A stretch of DNA of 47,395 bases from Fibrobacterota bacterium (GTDB lineage: Bacteria > Fibrobacterota > Fibrobacteria > UBA5070), in assembly GCA_029557215.1 (NCBI GenBank), contig JAKPQQ010000103.1, positions 1 to 47,395 on the forward strand, in the 5' to 3' direction. Positions 27,855 to 36,103 of this stretch are shown here, one piece after another (position 1 is the stretch's first letter; the number at the start of each line of letters is the position of its first letter). The notes beneath the pieces are model-generated. The model had not been told where the DNA came from and searched no databases. It saw nothing but the letters and a program-made list of their open reading frames with translations. Made by a program: the position numbers and the translations under genes.

Positions 27855-29630
27855 TCAGCGAAAAAATCTCGTCAGGTCTGCGGCCGAAATCCGAGTCACC
27901 GTCGGGTGTCCGGAGGGGGTCTGCCACGGTTCCGCGCAAGCAAAGAGTTCATCGGCCAAAGCCGATCTTTCTTGAGCGTTCAGTTCCCGATCTCGGCGCA
28001 ACGCCGTGGCTTTGGCGTAGGCGGCCGCGAACGCCTTGTGAAGACGTTCCCGGGTGGGCTCTTCTTCCGAGACCGCCTCGAGGATATCCTGGAGGAGCTG
28101 TTCACCCTGTTCCTGGGTCACCGAACTGGGGATGCCGCGCAGCAACAAGGCCGCCCCACCGAACGGTTCCAGGTCAAAGGAAAGCGCCCTGAGCGCGTCC
28201 AGGTTGGACAAGGCGGTATGATGCTCGCGCAACGGAAGCTCCACCGGCCGGGGGAACAGGAGCTGCTGGGAGGGCAGCGCCCCGTCCCGATCCAGGCTTT
28301 CCAGCGCCTGCTCGAACAACACCCGCTCGTGGGCGGCGCGCTGATCAATGCACAGAAGCCCCGACTGGAGCGGGCAGAGCAGATAGCCTTCCACCTGCAG
28401 GAAGGCCACGCCCGACTCGGCGAACGCCCGCGGGGCCTCGGTCGGCTTTTCAGCCGGGCGATTCCCCGGGAATGCCACCAGATTGGGGTTCTTGGCGGCG
28501 AACAGATCACCTTGGCCCAGGTCGGGCGGCGGTGGCACGACCTCGATCGCCTGGGGCAACAACTCGCCCAGCTCCATGGGCGGCGCGAAATCGGGTAGGG
28601 ACGGAGCTTCGTCGCCCATGGAAAGACTCGCGGGCTCCGGATAGAACAACGGCAAGCTGGCTCGCTGATCCAGGGCAGTGGCAGCAGCGTCGGCCACGGC
28701 GTGGAACACGACCGATTCCCCCTGGAACCGCACTTCTTTCTTCTGGGGGTGCACGTTCACATCCACTTGTTCCAGCGGCAGGGTCACGTCCAGCACGCAC
28801 ACCGGGTGACGCCCGGCAGGCAGCCCCAACCCCTTGGCCACGGCGCGCACCAAAGCCCCCGCCTGGATCGGGCGACGATTCACCGAGATGTGGACCTGGT
28901 CGGGCCGACCGCGATCCGACCCGGGCGACCCCACGTAGCCGCTCACCGAAATGATCCCGTCGGTCCATTCCACTGATTCCATGCCTTCGGCCAGACTGCC
29001 CAGCAAGTCGTGGCACCGCTGCCTCCGGTCCGACGCGTGGACATGCAACAGCTCCCGCGTCCCGTGGGTCATGCGGAATTCGATCTCGGGTCGGGTGATG
29101 GCTTGGCGGATCACCACGCCCAGCACCCGTTGAGCTTCGGACTGGGCCGACCCCAAGAACCGTCGCCGCACCGGAATCCCCGCGAACAGCCCGCGCACTT
29201 CGATTTTTGTCCCGCGCGGCCAGCCGCTGGGCATGTCCGACACCAAGTTGCCGCCGTGGACAACAATTGCCCGCCCCTCGGGCTCGCTCATGTGCCGCGT
29301 GTCGATGCGCAGTTCCGCCACCGACGCCAACGAACTCAACGCTTCGCCCCGGAATCCGTAGGTCCCCATGGCCCCCAGGTCTTCGAACTTCACCATCTTG
29401 GAAGTCGCGTGGCGCAGCCAGCACAGCCGCAGGTCTTCCACGACCATCCCCGCGCCGTCGTCTTCCACCGCGATCAGGTCCAAGCCGCCGCCTTCCAATC
29501 GCACCTTGATGCGCCTCGCCCCGGCGTCCAGGGCGTTCTCGATCAGCTCCTTCACGGCGCTCGATGGGCGATCGACCACTTCGCCCGCGGCGATGCGGTT
29601 GATGACCAGTTCGTCCAGAAGACGGATCAT
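27855..29630 (-). CDS. mutL: DNA mismatch repair protein MutL
   Basis: 591 aa from ATG 29630 (MIRLLDELVINRIAAGEVVDRPSSA...); no clear ribosome-binding site, and a TTG 9 nt upstream is an alternative. The GHKL ATPase motifs are all present: KELIENALDAGA, DDGAGM and GTYGFRGEALSSLASV. The C-terminal dimerisation domain contains DQRAAHERVLFE, close to the endonuclease signature DQHA(X)2E(X)4E but with Arg for His, and TPSGHPT where endonuclease MutLs have CPHGRP. It couples MutS mismatch recognition to strand removal. Nicking activity is therefore doubtful or altered. It lies 136 bp downstream of hisS on the same strand, with a long inverted repeat between, and is followed by a strong terminator. 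Confidence 0.93.
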   Translation of the reverse strand: MIRLLDELVINRIAAGEVVDRPSSAVKELIENALDAGARRIKVRLEGGGLDLIAVEDDGAGMVVEDLRLCWLRHATSKMVKFEDLGAMGTYGFRGEALSSLASVAELRIDTRHMSEPEGRAIVVHGGNLVSDMPSGWPRGTKIEVRGLFAGIPVRRRFLGSAQSEAQRVLGVVIRQAITRPEIEFRMTHGTRELLHVHASDRRQRCHDLLGSLAEGMESVEWTDGIISVSGYVGSPGSDRGRPDQVHISVNRRPIQAGALVRAVAKGLGLPAGRHPVCVLDVTLPLEQVDVNVHPQKKEVRFQGESVVFHAVADAAATALDQRASLPLFYPEPASLSMGDEAPSLPDFAPPMELGELLPQAIEVVPPPPDLGQGDLFAAKNPNLVAFPGNRPAEKPTEAPRAFAESGVAFLQVEGYLLCPLQSGLLCIDQRAAHERVLFEQALESLDRDGALPSQQLLFPRPVELPLREHHTALSNLDALRALSFDLEPFGGAALLLRGIPSSVTQEQGEQLLQDILEAVSEEEPTRERLHKAFAAAYAKATALRRDRELNAQERSALADELFACAEPWQTPSGHPTVTRISAADLTRFFR

Positions 29631-29646
29631 GGCAAGCAATCATCGT

Positions 29647-29744
29647 GGGGTTCGACTCCGCTCACCCCACGGCGCGAATTTCCCGATAATTCCACCCAGA
29701 CAAACCCCACCAAGCCAAGCGGTGGGTGAGCGGAGTCGAACCCC
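29647..29744. repeat. Perfect 21-bp inverted repeat in the mutL leader
   Basis: The arm at 29647-29667 (begins GGGGTTCGACTCC, ends GCTCACCC) is the exact reverse complement of 29724-29744, with 56 bp between. The arm nearest mutL ends 17 nt from its start codon, so a transcript from hisS would fold across the mutL leader. The arm resembles the TTCGACTCCGCTCA palindromes scattered in many bacterial genomes (from memory). It is not a tRNA: no acceptor or anticodon arms are present. Confidence 0.85.
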
Positions 29745-29766
29745 CGCCTGGCGCGGACGTTGTCTG

Positions 29767-31035
29767 TTACAGGCACAGCGCCTCGACGGTCGACACGGTC
29801 TGTTCGCCGGTGGCCAGGTCCTTGACTTCCACCTGGTCGGCGGCCACGCGGTCGGATCCCACGAACACGGCGCGCTTGGCGCCGTTCTCCTGGGCGGCCT
29901 GCATCTGCTTGCCCAGCTTGCCACCGCCGAACGCGAATCCCACTTCCTTGCCCGCGGCCCGCAGCTTCGCGGCCACGGCGGCTTGACGGATTTCGTCGCC
30001 GTCCACGCTCACCAGCCACAGGTCGGGGCCGGGGATCCCGGTGGGTAACAAGCCCTTGTCCTTGAGCAGCTCGGCGATCACCACGTCGCCCATGCCGAAC
30101 CCCACGGCGGGCATGCGCTCGCCGCCCATCTTGGAAAGCAGGTCGTCGTAGCGGCCACCGCCGGCGATGGCGCGAAGCGAACGGCCCGCGTCGAACAGTT
30201 CGTAGACCACGCCGGTATAATAGGCGAGCCCGCGCACCACGGTCGGGTCGAACTTGCACCAGTCGGCCACACCGTGCGCGGCCAGCAGCTGGAACAACGT
30301 TTCCAGTTCGGCCAAGGCCGCCTTGGCATCGTCCGACGAGACAAGATCCGTCACTTCGGCAAGCGACTTCGCGTCGAACAGCGCGTCCAGGCGACGGATT
30401 CCGTCTTCGGTCAGTCCGGCTTCGCCCAGCCCCTTCACGAAGTCCTCGCGAGGCAGCTTTTCGCGGCGGTCCAGCGCAAGGTACACGGGAGGCTTGTCGG
30501 TGCAGCCAAGTTCGTCCAGCAGCGTGGAGATCAGGCGTCGGCTGGAAATGCGCGCGACCACGTCGCCGCTCTTCAGGCCCAGCTCTTCGCAGATGCGGCA
30601 GGCGGCCGCGATCAGCTCGGCGTCGGCCGACACGTTGTCGGAACCCAAGATGTCCATGTTGAGCTGGAAGAACTCGCGCAGCCGTCCGCGCTGTTGCTTT
30701 TCGTAGCGCCACAGGCGCGGGAGCGAGAACCAACGGGCGGGTTTGCGCAGATTCCGTCCCAACTGGTTGGCCAAGCGCGCCAGGGTTGGCGTCATTTCCG
30801 GACGCAACGCGATGTCGCGCCCGCCCTTGTCGGTGAAGTTGTAGAGCTGGCCCACGATCTCGTCGCCGGACTTGCCCGTGTACATCTCCAAATGTTCGAA
30901 CGAGGGCCCCTCGTACTCCTGGAATCCGAAACGCGCGCACACGCGGCGCCAAGCACCGAAAATGTGGTTTTGGATCGCCATGTCGGCGGGGTAGAAATCG
31001 CGGGTACCTTTGGGCGGCTGGATCTTCTGGCTCAT
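29767..31035 (-). CDS. hisS: Histidyl-tRNA synthetase
   Basis: 422 aa, a normal length, from ATG 31035; no strong ribosome-binding site is visible. It is a class-II synthetase that charges tRNA-His. Visible motifs are PPKGTRDFYPADM at the N-terminus, ALRPEMTPTLAR, motif 2 (LWRYEKQQRGRLREFFQLNMDILG), the histidine-specific GLAYYTG, the Gly-rich GGGRYDDL, and motif 3 around PAVGFGMGDVVI. The C-terminal ~95 residues form the anticodon-binding domain (GFAFGGGKLGKQMQAAQENGA). It is upstream of mutL and divergent from a small lipoprotein gene. Confidence 0.95.
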   Translation of the reverse strand: MSQKIQPPKGTRDFYPADMAIQNHIFGAWRRVCARFGFQEYEGPSFEHLEMYTGKSGDEIVGQLYNFTDKGGRDIALRPEMTPTLARLANQLGRNLRKPARWFSLPRLWRYEKQQRGRLREFFQLNMDILGSDNVSADAELIAAACRICEELGLKSGDVVARISSRRLISTLLDELGCTDKPPVYLALDRREKLPREDFVKGLGEAGLTEDGIRRLDALFDAKSLAEVTDLVSSDDAKAALAELETLFQLLAAHGVADWCKFDPTVVRGLAYYTGVVYELFDAGRSLRAIAGGGRYDDLLSKMGGERMPAVGFGMGDVVIAELLKDKGLLPTGIPGPDLWLVSVDGDEIRQAAVAAKLRAAGKEVGFAFGGGKLGKQMQAAQENGAKRAVFVGSDRVAADQVEVKDLATGEQTVSTVEALCL

Positions 31036-31143
31036 AAGACGTGGAAAGGTAGGTCGCGAGTCGGTTCCTTCCAGGATCGGACCGTTTCATGGCATCAAAT
31101 GCCTCCGTAGGCGCTCCTCGCCTGGATATCCTAATTTTCCGCC

Positions 31144-31626
31144 ATGCTCCGCGCCCCTATCGCAACCTCTTTTCTCGCCTCGATCCTCCTTGTCGCCTGC
31201 GGCGATTCGGATTCCGGCAACCCCGCATCCACGGCCAACCCGTCCGCAACCAGCCTCGACGGCTCCTGGAGCCATTACGAAGGTTCGGAGTTGCGCAAAC
31301 GGTACGTCTTCAAAGGCGAGACCTTCAGCTATCGCAGCTATTTCAAGAAGTGCCTCGTTTCCGAAGACTCGGGCAGCTACTCCACTCTTGGCGACAATCT
31401 CATGCTCACCCCTGTCCTCGTCAATTCGCGAGGATACTCCTCCGATGCGAAGGATTCGTCCGAAGCCTGCGGAAATGCCATGGGCAGCGCCACCGTTTCT
31501 GGAACGATGCCGCTGAGGCGTGAAGCCGTGACTGCCACGAGCTTCACCACCGTGACGGTCAAATTCGAGTTCACCGAATCCGGCTCGAGCTCTTCCGAGG
31601 TCCGCACCGTCTACACCAGAAACTGA
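31144..31626 (+). CDS. Small lipoprotein of unknown function
   Basis: 160 aa. The N-terminus MLRAPIATSFLASILLVAC is a clear lipoprotein signal with Cys19 in the lipobox LVAC, followed by a Ser/Asn/Thr-rich tether (GDSDSGNPASTANPSATS). The remaining ~120 residues start LDGSWSHYEGSELRKRYVFKGETF and look like a small lipocalin- or META-like beta-barrel (GSW motif, alternating strands, two further Cys). No family was recognised with confidence. It is divergent from hisS and ends 12 bp before the convergent M23 peptidase gene. Likely anchored on the periplasmic or outer face. Confidence 0.75.
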   Translation: MLRAPIATSFLASILLVACGDSDSGNPASTANPSATSLDGSWSHYEGSELRKRYVFKGETFSYRSYFKKCLVSEDSGSYSTLGDNLMLTPVLVNSRGYSSDAKDSSEACGNAMGSATVSGTMPLRREAVTATSFTTVTVKFEFTESGSSSSEVRTVYTRN

Positions 31627-31638
31627 CGCTTCGCCTCT

Positions 31639-32916
31639 TCAGCTCTTTTCCGCAGGGGCCGGTCGGAAGTCGGCGGCCACGGCGTCCAGGGTGGCCGAAA
31701 CCTTCGCCGCATGGGCCAGGAATTCGGTCCGCAAGGCATCCGGGAGCGGTGGCGCCGGAGGAAGCTCCACCGTGAGAGGGTTCACCGGGCGACCATCGCG
31801 GAAGAACCGGAAGTCCAGGTGCGGCCCTGTCGACAATCCGGTGGATCCAACCCAACCAAGGACCTCGCCCTGGGCGATCCGTCCACCTTGCCGAGCCGCC
31901 GCCGCGATCGCCTTCAAGTGCATGTAGACAGTCGTGAACGTGGCATTGTGCCGGATCTTGACGTAGTTGCCGCCGCCTTTCGCGTCCCAACCGCGTGCGA
32001 TCACCGTGCCGTCGCCCACGCTCATCACCGGCGTGCCCGACGGGGCGGCGTAATCCACGCCGTGGTGGGGCCTGACGATGCGCAGCACCGGGTGCATGCG
32101 TCCACGGGAAAAGTGGGACGAGATCCGCGAGAACTGCAGCGGAGCCTTCAAGAACTGGCGTTTGCACGGCGATCCGTTGGCGTCGTAGTAGCCACCCTTG
32201 TCTTCGTGGCGGAACAGGAACGCCTTGGAAACCTTTCCGCCTTGTTCGAAGGAAACGGCATCGATGTCCCCGATCCCCGCAGGCTTTCCGTCGACCAGGA
32301 ACTCCTTGTAGACCACTCGGAATTTGTCGCCCGGTTGCACCGAAAAGAAGTCCACCTGCCAAGCCAGGATGTCGGCCACCTTGCCCACCAGCTCCGGCGA
32401 ATGGCCTTGCGCGGTGAGATTGTTCCAGAGGCTCAACTGGATCGTTCCGCCTACCGTGCGCTCGAGCGTATCGACTTCGTGGGATCCACGCAGGACCTGC
32501 GGTTTGGCGGTGTCCAAGTCGAACCGCACCCACTGGAATTGGTCGTGCTCGTAGACAAGATGCCGGAGACGACCGGTGGTGTCGTGAACCAAGTGCAGCG
32601 GCCGACCGCCACGCAGCCCCCGCAGGTCGAACACGCCTTGGCTGGCCTGCACCAACCTGTGGGTGGCGTTGGAGGCCCACCCGAAGGAGGCCATGAGCCC
32701 GGCAAAGGTCGCACCATGCGGAACCACGGTGTCCATCAATTGGACCGTATCCAGCGAAAACCCAAAACGAATCGGGGCTGCGGGTTCCGGGACAGGCGCC
32801 ACGGAAACGACATCGATCTCGCGATTGCGCAGGAAAAAGAACGCGACCAGAGCCACCACCACGCCCAGAATGGGCATGATCGTAAGGAGGCGGCGTCGGT
32901 AGGTTATCGATGTCAT
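31639..32916 (-). CDS. M23-family peptidoglycan metallopeptidase, membrane-anchored
   Basis: 425 aa from ATG 32916. One N-terminal membrane anchor (about 10-29) places the rest in the periplasm. Residues 60-250 form an OapA/LysM-like substrate-positioning region (TVVPHGATFAGLMASFG...). The catalytic LytM domain spans about 265-385, with His284 and Asp288 (HHGVD), His333 (YMHL) and His366 (GPHLDF). The usual second zinc-site histidine of the HxH motif is Asp368 here; I recall GPHLD variants in other M23 proteins, so loss of activity cannot be assumed. It should cut cross-links in peptidoglycan during wall growth or division. It overlaps nothing and is convergent with the lipoprotein gene. Confidence 0.88.
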   Translation of the reverse strand: MTSITYRRRLLTIMPILGVVVALVAFFFLRNREIDVVSVAPVPEPAAPIRFGFSLDTVQLMDTVVPHGATFAGLMASFGWASNATHRLVQASQGVFDLRGLRGGRPLHLVHDTTGRLRHLVYEHDQFQWVRFDLDTAKPQVLRGSHEVDTLERTVGGTIQLSLWNNLTAQGHSPELVGKVADILAWQVDFFSVQPGDKFRVVYKEFLVDGKPAGIGDIDAVSFEQGGKVSKAFLFRHEDKGGYYDANGSPCKRQFLKAPLQFSRISSHFSRGRMHPVLRIVRPHHGVDYAAPSGTPVMSVGDGTVIARGWDAKGGGNYVKIRHNATFTTVYMHLKAIAAAARQGGRIAQGEVLGWVGSTGLSTGPHLDFRFFRDGRPVNPLTVELPPAPPLPDALRTEFLAHAAKVSATLDAVAADFRPAPAEKS

Positions 32917-33049
32917 TCCCGATTAAAGTAATGCCACCCAGCGGGAACCGGCACTTGAATTCACGACAAATCGCACCAACATATCTGGAATCGATCACGT
33001 ATCATCGCCGTTCTTTTTTCGTGGCTATCCAACTCGCCTTGCCGGTGCT

Positions 33050-33430
33050 CTACGCCTCTTTCGCCCGCTCCATTCCTTGCCGCCGCGCCAGCCACCAAGC
33101 GACCGTGGCCGCCAATGCGCCCAGAAAATCGGCCACCACGTCCCCGATGCTCACCGAACGCCCCGGCGAAAACGACTGGTGGAACTCGTCCAGCCCGCCC
33201 AACACGGCGATCGCCAATGGAATCGCCCACACCACATGGCGCTCCAGGCGCCGCCCGGCTCCCAGGGCCAGCAAGAACGCCAGAACGCCAAAAGCGCCCA
33301 TATGGATCGCTTTGTCCACGGGCGGCTGGATCCGGATTTGCGAGCCCGGCTTGGAGGATTGCAAAAAAATGAGCCCCATCCAGCCAAGGGCCGCCAGACG
33401 GTAGGCCCAGACTTCATATTTGTTCCACAT
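33050..33430 (-). CDS. VanZ-like small membrane protein
   Basis: 126 aa from ATG 33430, the first Met before MWNKYEVWAYRLAALGWMGLIFLQSS. About four membrane helices are traceable. The VanZ-family motif is clear: DEFHQSFSPGRSVSIGDVVADFLGALAATVAWW (Asp-Glu...Gln...Pro-Gly-Arg...Asp). VanZ in glycopeptide-resistance clusters raises teicoplanin tolerance, but most homologues, like this one, have no known role and no resistance genes nearby. Its start codon shares bases with the divergent acylphosphatase start (CATG at 33428-33431), so at least one of the two starts may be misplaced. Confidence 0.82.
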   Translation of the reverse strand: MWNKYEVWAYRLAALGWMGLIFLQSSKPGSQIRIQPPVDKAIHMGAFGVLAFLLALGAGRRLERHVVWAIPLAIAVLGGLDEFHQSFSPGRSVSIGDVVADFLGALAATVAWWLARRQGMERAKEA

Positions 33431-33740
33431 GGAAGCCAAAGTTGCAACCACAAGCGGACAACGCCACCGCCGCCGCGTGCATTTCCTCGTTTCCGGCGAT
33501 GTCCAGGGGGTGGGGTTCCGCGCCTTCACCCTCGATCGCGCCAACGGGTTGGGGCTGACCGGCTGGGTCCGCAACAACTGGGACGGGAAGGTGGAAGGCG
33601 AAGCCGAAGGCGCTCCGGCTTCCCTCGCCGAATTCCTGGTCCTGATCGAGCGAGGCCCGATTTCCGCCCATGTCGATTCGATTGGCATTCGCGACATTCC
33701 AGTCCTCGGTATTGATTCTCCTTTCCGGATCACTCGATAA
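33429..33740 (+). CDS. acyP: Acylphosphatase
   Basis: 103 aa from ATG 33429; a GTG at 33477 would give an 87-residue protein closer to the usual ~90 aa. The alpha/beta sandwich signature is complete: VHFLVSGDVQGVGFRAFTL with the catalytic Arg in GVGFR, and GLTGWVRNNWDGKVEGEAEG with the catalytic Asn in VRNN. It hydrolyses carboxyl-phosphate bonds such as acetyl or carbamoyl phosphate in the cytoplasm. It is divergent from the VanZ-like gene and followed by typA after 158 bp. No clear ribosome-binding site precedes either candidate start. Confidence 0.88.
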   Translation: MEAKVATTSGQRHRRRVHFLVSGDVQGVGFRAFTLDRANGLGLTGWVRNNWDGKVEGEAEGAPASLAEFLVLIERGPISAHVDSIGIRDIPVLGIDSPFRITR

Positions 33741-33765
33741 CAGAAATCCCCGCTAAAAGGGAATC

Positions 33766-33779
33766 AAGAATCGATTCTT
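33766..33779. promoter_or_regulatory. 14-bp perfect palindrome upstream of typA
   Basis: AAGAATCGATTCTT is perfectly self-complementary and lies inside a looser TCCCC...GGGGA repeat (33747-33785), 120 bp before the typA start and 26 bp after the acylphosphatase stop. It could be an operator or part of a weak terminator. No T-run follows beyond three Ts. Confidence 0.3.
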
Positions 33780-33898
33780 TGGGGACGCCGAGCAAGGAGT
33801 GGCCACCCGCCAGGATGCCGTCGGCAGGTTCCAAAATCAGCTCAAACTGCGGAATCGCTGGCCGAGTCGTGCATTCTGAAGCTACTTTGGCCCCCTCA

Positions 33899-35725
33899 AT
33901 GATCGAATCCAGCAAAATCAGAAACGTCGCCATCATCGCGCACGTCGACCACGGGAAGACAACCCTTGTCGACCAGCTTCTTCGCCAGGGAGGCGCGTTC
34001 CGGGAGAACCAGGACGTCGCCGAACGCGTGATGGACAACAACGACCTCGAACGCGAACGCGGAATCACGATTCTCTCCAAGAACACGTCGATTTCCTACA
34101 AGGGCAACTTCATCAACATCGTGGACACGCCGGGACACGCCGACTTCGGCGGCCAGGTCGAACGGGTTCTGTCCACCGTCGACGGCGTTCTGCTCGTGGT
34201 CGACGCGTTCGACGGCCCCATGGCCCAGACTCGCTTCGTGTTGCAGAAGGCGCTGGAACTCAAGCTCCAGCCGATCGTGGTCATCAACAAGATCGACCGC
34301 CCCGGATGCGATCCGCACGGAGCGCTCGACAAGGTGTTCGAGCTGTTCATCGAGCTCCACGCCAACGACCAGCAGCTCGACTTCCCCCACATCTACGCCG
34401 CGGCCCGCAACGGAACCTGCCGTCGCGAAATGGACCAGGAAGACTCCGATTTCGTCCCCCTGCTGGACATGATCGTGGAAAAGATCCCGTCCCCCAAGGG
34501 CGACGTGAACGCTCCGCTTTCAATGCTCATCAGCTCGCTGGACTATTCCGAGTTCCTGGGACGCCTGGCCATCGGACGCATCAAGGAAGGCTCGATCAAG
34601 GTCAACCAGACGATCGGCCTTTCCCAGCCCGACGGATCGGTGAAGCGCACGCGCTGCACCAAGATCTACGCCTACCAGGGCCTCAAGCTCACCGAGCTGC
34701 CCGACGCGGGCCCCGGCCAGATCGTGCAGCTCGCGGGCGTGCCGGATTTCGAACTCGGCGACACCATCACCGATCCCGAAAACCCGAACATCCAGCCGCG
34801 CATCACGGTCGATCCTCCCACGATCAGCATGATCTTCCAGGTCAACGACTCGCCGTTCGCCGGACGCGAAGGTCGGTTCGTGACCAGCACCCAGATCGGC
34901 GAGCGGCTCCGCCGCGAATCGCTCGGCGACGTGGCCCTGCGCGTGGAACAGCAGGCCGACCCCTCCAAGTTCCTGGTGAGCGGACGCGGCGTCCTGCACC
35001 TGTCCATCCTCATCGAAAAGATGCGTCGCGAAGGCTACGAGTTCGCCGTGGGTCGCCCCCAGGTGATCCTCAAGGAAGTCGACGGCAAGATCTGCGAACC
35101 CATCGAGATCTTCACCGTGGACGTCCCCACCGAACACCAGGGCCCGGTCATCCAGGAGCTGGGCTCGCGCCGCGGCGACATGGTCCACATGGAATCGCAC
35201 GGCAACGCCACCAACGTGGTGTACCACATTCCTTCCCGCGGCCTCATCGGCCTGCGCTCCAAGCTGCTTTCGCTCACGCGCGGCTACGCCGTGATGCAGA
35301 ACATCTTCAAGGGCTACGAACCGCTCAAGGGTGAAATCGCCGAGCGCGTGCTGGGCGCGATCATCTCCAAGGAAGACGGCGAGACCACCGGCTACTCGCT
35401 GTTCAACCTCCAGGATCGCGGCTCCATGTTCACCGGCCCGGGCGTACCGGTCTACACCGGCATGATCATCGGCGAACATTGCCGCGAAGACGATCTGGTC
35501 GTGAACATCGTCAAGGGCAAGAAGCTCACGAACATGCGCGCTTCGGGTTCCGACGACAACATCGTGCTCACTCCGCCGCGCCCGATGACGCTGGAAGACG
35601 CGATCACCTGGATCAACACCGACGAAATCGTCGAGATGACCCCGGAATCCATCCGCATCCGCAAGATGTACCTCGACGAGAACGAGCGCAAGCGGATGTC
35701 GCGACGTCCGTCGGTCGAAGAGTAG
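33899..35725 (+). CDS. typA: Translational GTPase TypA/BipA
   Basis: 608 aa, normal for TypA. ATG 33899 gives the expected start [23 protein letters not shown]; no clear ribosome-binding site. The GTPase motifs are G1 [10 protein letters not shown]2 near ERERGITI, G3 DTPGHADF and G4 NKIDRP. Domains II, III and V follow, with the TypA-specific C-terminal region ending in [37 protein letters not shown] and [10 protein letters not shown]. It binds ribosomes and aids 50S assembly and translation under stress or cold. Its last 11 codons ([11 protein letters not shown], stop) lie in an 89-bp unit repeated twice more downstream. A strong terminator follows at 35898. Confidence 0.96.
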   Translation: MIESSKIRNVAIIAHVDHGKTTLVDQLLRQGGAFRENQDVAERVMDNNDLERERGITILSKNTSISYKGNFINIVDTPGHADFGGQVERVLSTVDGVLLVVDAFDGPMAQTRFVLQKALELKLQPIVVINKIDRPGCDPHGALDKVFELFIELHANDQQLDFPHIYAAARNGTCRREMDQEDSDFVPLLDMIVEKIPSPKGDVNAPLSMLISSLDYSEFLGRLAIGRIKEGSIKVNQTIGLSQPDGSVKRTRCTKIYAYQGLKLTELPDAGPGQIVQLAGVPDFELGDTITDPENPNIQPRITVDPPTISMIFQVNDSPFAGREGRFVTSTQIGERLRRESLGDVALRVEQQADPSKFLVSGRGVLHLSILIEKMRREGYEFAVGRPQVILKEVDGKICEPIEIFTVDVPTEHQGPVIQELGSRRGDMVHMESHGNATNVVYHIPSRGLIGLRSKLLSLTRGYAVMQNIFKGYEPLKGEIAERVLGAIISKEDGETTGYSLFNLQDRGSMFTGPGVPVYTGMIIGEHCREDDLVVNIVKGKKLTNMRASGSDDNIVLTPPRPMTLEDAITWINTDEIVEMTPESIRIRKMYLDENERKRMSRRPSVEE

Positions 35726-35890
35726 GAGCGACACCTCCGCGCGCAGCCACCATCGCAAGATGGTGGCGAAGGCGTGCGAAGCGCATGTCGCGCAGACCTT
35801 CGGTCGAGGAATAAGAGCGACATCAGCGCGCGCAGCCACCATCGCGAGATGGTGGCGAAGATGTGCGAAGCGCATGTCGCGTCGACCGAA
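35687..35890 (+). repeat. 89-bp repeat, three copies, beginning in the typA 3' end
   Basis: The anchor AAGCGnATGTCGCG occurs with its ATG at 35696, 35785 and 35874, exactly 89 bp apart. Each full unit contains the typA tail codons, then GAGCGACA, then a perfect 9-bp hairpin GCCACCATC-GNRA-GATGGTGGC (35746-35767, loop GCAA; 35835-35856, loop GCGA). The first downstream copy encodes [11 protein letters not shown] and a TAA with only synonymous changes; the second keeps KRMSRRP before diverging. These units take up the first half of the 378-bp gene-free gap between typA and the diguanylate cyclase; the rest holds the terminator and an upstream region with no clear promoter. Confidence 0.92.
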
Positions 35891-35897
35891 TCCTTCC

Positions 35898-35932
35898 AGC
35901 CCCGTCTCCGGATCACCGGAGGCGGGGCTTTT
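35898..35932 (+). terminator. Rho-independent terminator of typA
   Basis: AGCCCCG plus CTCCGG (35898-35911) pair with CCGGAG plus CGGGGCT (35916-35929), one T-G wobble inside, around the loop ATCA, followed by Ts to 35932. It stands 172 bp after the typA stop because of the intervening repeats. Confidence 0.9.
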
Positions 35933-36103
35933 GCATGCTCCCCGGGCGGGAATGGTATCCTGATGTGACGGCATGCGCTCCACGTTCTCACCCAGACCAC
36001 AGGATCCCGTTCAACCCTCGACGGCCACGCGCGCCTCGAACCGTCGACGGTGTCTCCTGCGCCCCGGCTCCTCCCGGCTGACACGGCCTTCCGGAACAAG
36101 TCC

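Noticed and set aside
29647..29744. tRNA gene suggested by GGTTCGACTCC in the inverted-repeat arms
   Set aside because: Only a T-loop-like string is present; there is no acceptor stem, anticodon arm or CCA-compatible end.
33730..34086. 118-codon minus-strand frame with a natural-looking tail (FELILEPADGILAGG, SLLGVPKESILDSLLAG)
   Set aside because: Any start lies antisense inside typA, no ribosome-binding site is present and no family is recognised; only the 158-bp intergenic part reads protein-like.
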